Source: Ophiura sarsii
Lineage: Eukaryota; Echinodermata; Ophiuroidea; Amphilepidida; Ophiuridae
Assembly: GCA_035610835.1 (NCBI GenBank)
Contig: CM069454.1
Coordinates: 68,334,291 to 68,398,290, forward strand
Direction: 5' to 3'
DNA length: 64,000 nt
A model generated the notes under the pieces. The model did no database searches. It saw only the letters and a program-made list of their open reading frames with translations, and was not told the origin of the DNA. Of the stretch, positions 57,701 through 64,000 are shown piece by piece. Every line of letters begins with the position of its first letter. Position 1 is the stretch's first letter. A program made the translations under genes and the position numbers.

Positions 57701-58542
57701 TGGACACAAAATAATCAATTTAAATAATGTTAAGATGATTTCCCCTGCAGCTCAAAATAATAAAACAAATTCTTCCCTTTTACAATATTGATTTTAGGTT
57801 GCATTATAATAGATCTCCAAATGGATGTCAAGCATTGGATATCTTACGAAGACGGATGGCCTGTACTCAGTGGGACACAGGGAGCAGGATGACCAAGGGA
57901 TTCAATTTGTCTGAAGTGTGGATGGAACAGGGAATATGATGGCCAAGGGACTTCACATTTGGATTTATGGATGGAATTAACTATCTATCTATGTATATGT
58001 CTCATACATGTACATGTAGCTATATTCATGGCATTGGGCGATGCAGTGATGAATCTAGACTCTATAGAGACCAAAGTTTTTAAAGCTGCATACCATCAGC
58101 TGTTCTGATCACTGAGGTATATATTGTTATTACCTTATGTGTAAAAACTTTGAGCAAGGTTATACCAATTGTACATGTAGTATTGTAATGGGATGCCATC
58201 TTCTACAGTGAAATTTACTTGGTATTTTGTGTCGTAAGCAATTTTCACTTCTAGTCTCAAGGCAAAGGAAACTATAAATAGAGAGTCAGTACAAGTGAAG
58301 GAGGAGTATAGATAATAAGGCCAGAACCAAACACAATTAGTCGGCTGTATGGTACAGCAATCAAGAAATGCTCTGCGCATGGTACAGTACCTGGACATAA
58401 ATTTAGTTGATCAAGGAGTCACATGAGTCAATATTTGATTATTGGGTTTTGGCTTTGATTAAAAACACCACAAGTGGGGATGAAAAGGCTGGTTTTTGGT
58501 TTGGCATCAGTTAATTCAACACAATGATGTTGTAGCTTTTAA
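54776..58542. other. unassigned sequence
   Basis: No convincing gene. Local features: GGTTGCGCAAGGTTG-type motifs at 57015-57160, and AGGGGTCC motifs around 56640-56830 in a region with CAAATTTAAGGGGTCCC. Stretches at 55975-56165 and 57800-58110 have a balanced base composition like untranslated exons, but splice sites and conservation cannot be judged here. Confidence 0.4.
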
Positions 58543-58610
58543 AGGAGGGGTCCCGCAAGCACAACATTATTTAGCCAAAATTGCATAATTATATAGAACA
58601 AAACATCATA

Positions 58611-58907
58611 CTTTAATCAAAACAAAAAATGGTCGATCACAGCGTATACGATTCCCCAGCATCCCATGCGACTAGTGCGTATCATGCGTAATCACGACAT
58701 CAAGGGCACAGTAAAACTGGAAGATGTTACATACTTGTAAACAAATAAGTAATTAATCGACCAATCGCGGCCCTAATCAACAAGACCGCACGCCGTGTTG
58801 CGACTGTTTTGGAACGAACTGCATGCAAGGACACGCTCAACCTTTGTAATGATCACGAGCGCTCAGATCATGACCCTGTGATTGACAAATTTTGGTTTTG
58901 ATTATAG
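58611..58907. mobile_element. MITE with CTATAATCAAAACAAAAA ends, copy 2 (nested)
   Basis: Reverse-oriented relative of 53327-53629. Shared blocks include GGTCGATCACAGCGT, GCACAGTAAAACTGGAAGAT and CTTGTAAACAAATA. It lies near the left end of the TTAA-flanked element. Confidence 0.85.
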
Positions 58908-59177
58908 TAACAAAAACTAATAAAAACTGCCATCTCTATCTCTCAACATGCAATTTTTAAAATTCGCGGTGATTGAAAGTCCCAGTGTCGATGACTTCAT
59001 GGTCAGGCCTAAAAAATGGTTTGAGTGGCCTAACATGACAAAAACAAATAGGGAAGGTCGGTCGGGATTTTTGAAAAACAAATTTAAATCACCTGCTTTG
59101 GGGACTTAAAATAGCCGAAAATGAAAGCAACCAGTCAGAAACTTTAATACTTTAATTTTTATATTTATATACATGTA

Positions 59178-59806
59178 TGAAGAGGTTTTTTGCAAAAGGG
59201 CCTGCATCCACTTTGGCTCTTATTGAGAAAGTCAAAAAACTGTTTCTAAATATTCAAGTTGAGCAATTGAAAAACTGAATGGATTATGAAAGAGGTACAC
59301 TACATACTAATTGAAATTGAAATAAATTTCAAATGTGCTAGTTTTCAATTTTTTTTAAATCATGTTTACATTTTTTGAAAATTTGGATGTAGGCCCTTTT
59401 GCAACAAAACTCCATCTGTTTGTACATATAGAGAAAAAATACCACACAAAAAAAATCATTTATTTTAATCATTTAAAAAAAATAAGTTTGATATAGAAAT
59501 GTATAGTCACAATCATATGTTTCAAGGAAATATAGTCATTTTTTCTTCAAAAAGACCTACATCTCATTGTAAACAGCCATTGAAGTTGTGGTTTTGTTGC
59601 AAAAGGGCCTGTATCCCGATTTAATTCTGGATACAGGCCCTTTTGCAACAAAACAACAATTTCAATGGCTGTTTACAATGAGATGTAGGTTTTTTTGAAA
59701 AAATGACTTTGTTTCCTTGAAACATATGATTTTTCCCTATGCATTTCTATATCAAACTCATTTTTGGAAAAAATGCACCATAGCCCTTTTGCAACAAAGC
59801 TCTTCA
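59178..59806. mobile_element. palindromic MITE-like element, copy 2 (complete)
   Basis: The ends TGAAGAGGTTTTTTGCAAAA and inverted TGAAGAGCTTTGTTGCAAAA define TIRs, with TA outside both ends (59176-59177, 59807-59808). The central perfect palindrome (around 59618) and the rest match copy 1 at 1387-1949. GGCCCTTTTGCAACAAA-type repeats occur internally as well as at the ends. Confidence 0.9.
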
Positions 59807-59810
59807 TATA

Positions 59811-60135
59811 CAGGGTGAGTCAAAAGGAAGTTGTACGAGAATGAATATTTGTTAAAAAAAAAACCAAACAAATTTGACAAACCAATGAGGCACGTTTTCA
59901 AAAGCAACTTATTCCACTTATATGTCAAAAGGCATCATTGAAACCGATCAATTATATCAGGAGCTATGCCTGTTTTAATAAAAGAGACCCTTTTTTGATC
60001 GATTTCAATGATCCCTTTTGTCATATGAGCGGGATAAGTTGCTCTTTGAATAAATGCCTCATTGGTTTGTCAAATTTGTTTGGTCTATTTTTAAACAAAT
60101 ATTCATTCCCGTACACTTCTTTTTGACTCACCCTG
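59811..60135. mobile_element. Tc1/mariner-like MITE, long-armed palindrome
   Basis: The ends CAGGGTGAGTCAAAAGGAAG and inverted CAGGGTGAGTCAAAAAGAAG, with TA flanks (59809-59810, 60136-60137). The arms match over most of their length (AACCAATGAGGCA, TTGATCGATTTCAATGA). It uses the same termini as the outer element at 2215-3924. It was inserted two bases beyond the neighbouring palindrome. Confidence 0.92.
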
Positions 60136-60523
60136 TATTTTTAAAAAACACTTTTATTTTTATTTTTAAATTTTTTTAAATTTTATTTTTTTCCCCTCAA
60201 AATAATAACAAATATTCAGGGTCGGTGATGTATTTAGGGGTCGGTCGGGTTAGGCCAATCAAACTTTTTTCTTTAGGCCTTATAGCTTATTGCATGGTGC
60301 TCAAATTTACGCATGCATGCATGCATTGTATAACTATGACTTCATCGACACGGATTTTTGATCGCCAAGAATTTTAAAAATTACTTGTTGAAAGATGGTG
60401 TTTTTTATTCGTTTCTGTCATAAGTGTGGTGTTTTATTCTATATAATACAAAAGTTGGGCTCAGTAGTTATTTTTCATATATATATAATGCAAAATGTTG
60501 TGCTTGCGGGACCCCTCCTTTAA

Positions 60524-61182
60524 GAATTAGCCTACTTGTTTCTTATTGTCAGAAAATGTAATACACTAAAGTAGCAAGCCTCGATTTAAGGATATGTGGA
60601 CTAGGAGCTACTTAGTGACTTTTCTGACCATAGTAGCTCTGGTCCTATACTTTGCTGTTCAAAATTTGAAAACATCTGGAGCTAAAACTTGGCAACCAGG
60701 TGTAAAAAACTCCCGGGCACCCAGTTAAATATGGACAGTCATTTTTCAGAGCAAAATTAAGGTTAAAAACTGTTAATAAATAAAGGTGACATAATACCCT
60801 GTTAAAAGGGACCGCTCGGGTTGGGTCATGGACCTCCCCCCCCCCCCCCCCCCTCAAAATGACCATATAAATCTGTAGACATTTTTCTGACAAGAAAAGA
60901 AATTGGGCCAGTATTCATTGGCATCAGAATATTTTCATCAATTTCTAAAAATTGGATCTGTTGGACCTGTAGAACAGGGTTTCTTTTTTCCCAGCGTCTA
61001 AGGTGACCAAAAAAAACCCTGCCTTGATCTACGAGCAAACTGACCACTCGGGTTTGGTCGCCGGGTTTTCTAGGTTTTTTCATTTGAAAATATAAAAAGA
61101 ATTGGCTCTATTGGGCCTGTAGAACAGGGTTTTTTTGTTGCTTAACAGATGTTGTCGTTGAACAAGTTTCAAAGATGGTATA
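60524..61182. other. unassigned; poly-C tract at 60834-60852
   Basis: AACAGGGTTT-type repeats with GGGCCTGTAG or GGACCTGTAG occur around 60965 and 61115. No gene is recognised. Confidence 0.4.
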
Positions 61183-61379
61183 CTGTAAAAGTGGACATTT
61201 TTGCGAGTAAGTTTAGCGCTTCGCAAATTTTGAAAAAGTTTGCTTGTTTTTATATTTGTGATTTTGAGGTTCCTTACATAGACCTACATACAAAAGGAAT
61301 ATATTCATGCATTTTTCTTTTTGCGCTTGCTGATCTAAGCGCGAAAATAAATGTAGCAAGAAAATTTCCACTTTTACAG
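61183..61379. mobile_element. MITE with CTGTAAAAGTGGA ends
   Basis: CTGTAAAAGTGGA at the left and TCCACTTTTACAG at the right, with TA on both sides. The interior has a second inverted pair (AGCGCTTCGC and GCGCTTGC motifs). 197 bp, non-coding. Confidence 0.85.
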
Positions 61380-63330
61380 TAGTTGGATCAGTTCCAAATT
61401 GGTGAATTACAGCAGCAAATTAATACAGAAGGACGCAGGCGCACATGAAGACATCAAGCGCACTGTGCATTATGTGTGACGGGTTAATGCGACCAAAACC
61501 ATGTACGTTAATTTTTTAATTTTGTGCAGAGAGATGAAAAACAAATATTTCTTGCCAATTTGGAACTGATTAAACATTAAACCATAATAAACAGCAAAAA
61601 AAAGAAGAAATAAAGAAAATCTGCATAATTCTGTTATACCCTTCACACCAACATCGGTTAGTATGCGTCATTCTTAAAAATTACGCACTACGAATACCCC
61701 TGTGAAGGGTATAACAGAATTACTCCAGAAAATCTGTTAATTTTAAGACATGTGACATTCCATATTAATGCACGGGGTGAGAGTGGTGGCAAATTTCATC
61801 ACAGTCATAACTACAACTTGTCGGGTCCATTTACCTGAAAGATCATTTTGCTATAGAACAGGGTCGTTTTTCGTCGCCTCATGGCCAACACACCAATTCG
61901 AAACTCATGGCGTTGGACCAGTGTGATCGGGCCTAATGATAGATAGAATTCAAACCGACAATGTTTGGCCGTATAATGATTTACATCATTTTAATGGTTA
62001 ATTTGTTATTTGTAACAGAGTGCAAACAATAAAAATTGGGAATAATACTTGTGATTGTTGGTTTCTTTTGTTTAAGAAGTTATTCAATGCATGTGCCTGT
62101 GTCTGGTCTATTAGGTTGAGTTTAAATTTATTATGTTCACTATACTTTGTTCAGTATAGGCAAGACTTGTGAATTAATCCACACACAAAATTAATTCTAA
62201 CCGTGACGTGTATATTTTAATGTTAGCATGCAGCAGGATTATCATAAACGACTTGCGCACAATGCATGATGCACAATTACGCCCATATTAATAGATGAGT
62301 TAACAAAAAGGAATTATTTTTGTGCGAATAAATACAATCACAATTGTTGTCTTTTGTGTACTGAACAAACTATATGGTATTTAAATCAAGATTCCTTTTT
62401 GGGATGATGTCACTGCATACCTTGTCTAACAATGCCATTTGATTTGGGTGCAATATTATTCTGCAAGTGCAATCACTTAAAAAACTTTGGGGGTCGGTTA
62501 CCTATGTGTAATACCGTCACAAATTTCAGACATTTTAGTATTAAATGAAAGGTGACAAAATAAAACTGTTCAACTGACCGACCCTACTTCGAGAGGTCCA
62601 TCCCTAAACAGTTTTTTCCTCAAAAAGCATCTGAAATATTGCAAACCTTTCATGTTTGACCAACAATATAAGCAAGATTGTAGATGTCAATGATCTTAAT
62701 AAAATCCTTTCAATTAAATTCTTTTTATTTACTGTGATACACTTCACGCAACAAAAATATGATTACTCATCTCGAGGGGGGTTGAAACTCACCAGTGTGG
62801 TGACGAATGAGTTTATAATTTGACTTGGATTTTAAAAAGCAACATATTTAATTTGAAATATTATCCTAAATAAAAATAAATCCTATAGGGTGGTGTGTTA
62901 AGGTGCAGTTCCAGGCACATAGCAGGGTAATATGTTATACACCAAATTAAAAAATGTGAACCATCACATCAAAACAGACCAGTTGTCTCCAGGATATGAA
63001 AATTCATGTTAAAGAACTATTTGTTAGCTTAAACAAATTACATCTAATTTGTCAGAATTGACCATGGAATGCAGGTTTAATGTAACTCAAAAGGTGCACA
63101 ATTTTGTTTTATTTTCTCTATTTTTCTCAACTTTTTTTTCTCAGATGAGCCTTGCCAAGGACTGATCGGTTTCAATATGATGGGTCAAAAATGTCATAAT
63201 AAAACTTTCTCAAAATTTGTCAAATAATCTCTTTTATTTTTGGTGGACTAAAGTTACCCTTGAGTCATCCCAGTTCTACGGTAACTAGCATCTACATGCA
63301 CATTTATTTTTTAAATAGTCTTGATATAGA
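61380..63330. other. unassigned; small palindrome at 61628-61720
   Basis: ATTCTGTTATACCCTTCAC at 61628 is repeated inverted at 61702-61720, forming a compact 93-bp palindromic element. The rest is AT-rich with no gene that I can recognise. Confidence 0.45.
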
Positions 63331-63542
63331 GTAAAGTTGCCAGTTTTCGGTCAGCGCCTATTTTCGGTCACTTTCGCCAAAATTGTGTAATTGCATCGGT
63401 CGTCGTCATTTTAAAGCAATACCGGGCATCAACTATGCGGCGGTTTTCTAGCCGTCAGTTTATAACGACGAGGTCATTTTCATTACACGATTTGGGCGAA
63501 GTGACCGAAAATAGGCGCTGACTGAAAACTGGCGACGTTACC
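63331..63542. mobile_element. MITE with GCCAGTTTTCGGTCAGCGCC arms
   Basis: Left arm GCCAGTTTTCGGTCAGCGCC then TATTTTCGGTCACTTTCGCC; the right arm is the near-perfect complement. Arms of about 60 bp in a 212-bp element. Non-coding. Confidence 0.88.
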
Positions 63543-63545
63543 CTA

Positions 63546-63710
63546 CTGTAAAACAACTTAATTATGCTAGCAATTTAATTTCGCTAGGAGATCCGTGTTG
63601 CCAAATTAAATAGGACGATGATACAAATTAGTGAAATTAAACTGCTGCAAAATGTTGACTAAATGATAATTCGCTAAATTAAGTTGCCGAGAAATTAAAC
63701 TGTTTTACAG
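63546..63710. mobile_element. MITE with CTGTAAAAC ends
   Basis: CTGTAAAACAACTTAATT at the left and AATTAAACTGTTTTACAG at the right, flanked by TA on both sides (63544-63545, 63711-63712). It is related by its ends to 61183-61379. It begins three bases after the previous MITE. Confidence 0.8.
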
Positions 63711-64000
63711 TATTATCATTTGATTTGTGTCATTTTCATTTATATTGTCATAATTTGGTTTTGATGATGGTGAGTGATCGGTGATTCTCACAAGATCCGT
63801 CCCTCATCTGCAATGTCATTGTTCACTCTCAAGGGCTTCCCTATTGACCTTTGTACAGATGAAATGCATCTTTTGTGGGGATATTTTGAGACCAAACAGC
63901 AGCATTGTCACTGTTGATGTCCATATCATAAATCTTAAGCAGACTATGTTGATGTTACTTGATGTTTTTTCTTGATTGATTTCAAGTATGGCAATTGACC
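63711..64000. other. no recognisable feature
   Basis: Terminal 290 bp of the window. The short plus-strand frame has no recognisable homology. Confidence 0.4.

Larger units (their letters stand above)
58543..60519. mobile_element. TTAA-flanked element containing three nested MITEs
   Basis: AGGAGGGGTCCCGCAAGCAC continuing AACATT at the left is matched exactly in inverse at the right (AATGTT before GTGCTTGCGGGACCCCTCCT has one difference). TTAA flanks both ends (58539-58542, 60520-60523). Elements at 58611-58907, 59178-59806 and 59811-60135 sit inside, so more than half of its length is later insertions. No transposase is seen. Confidence 0.88.

Overview
This is a window of invertebrate nuclear DNA: GT-AG introns, densely nested transposable elements, many minisatellites and homopolymer runs, and no prokaryotic gene organisation. 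The only host gene I can identify is an XRCC1 orthologue, which is closely colinear with the vertebrate protein. Together with DIRS-type and CR1/L2-like retroelements, this fits a marine invertebrate, perhaps a non-vertebrate deuterostome such as a hemichordate or echinoderm. That placement is inference.

XRCC1 (scaffold of DNA single-strand-break and base-excision repair) lies on the minus strand from 44893 down to at least 6234. I rebuilt 14 exons from conserved residues and splice sites. Their lengths sum to 1704 nt, exactly 568 codons, with compatible phases at every junction. They give the N-terminal Pol beta-binding domain (exons 1-5), a linker with a basic NLS-like cluster (exons 6-8), BRCT1 (exons 9-10), an acidic CK2-type phospho-linker (exons 11-13) and most of BRCT2 (exons 13-14). 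The last BRCT2 residues and the stop codon were not found and probably lie beyond the left edge.

Intron 1 is about 17 kb and holds most of the large elements: an almost complete DIRS tyrosine-recombinase retrotransposon (28438-35053, minus), two TTAA-flanked MITEs, and a CR1/L2-like LINE (about 37.1-43.9 kb, plus). The LINE is split by a TA-flanked Tc1/mariner-like element and by a 2.9 kb foldback element built around a repeated 13-mer. The foldback itself carries a hAT-like MITE. Intron 13 holds a 4.4 kb minisatellite bracketed by decayed copies of the BRCT2 exon. Exon 7 is tandemly triplicated with conserved splice sites. A palindromic MITE sits 77 bp upstream of the XRCC1 start codon.

Outside XRCC1 (1-6.2 kb and 45-64 kb) I find no convincing protein gene. 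These parts hold nested palindromic MITEs (2215-3924 and 58543-60519), tandem arrays (480-1070, 47.2-48.2 kb, 54.3-54.8 kb) and unassigned sequence. Two MITE families occur twice in the window, 5 kb and 58 kb apart.
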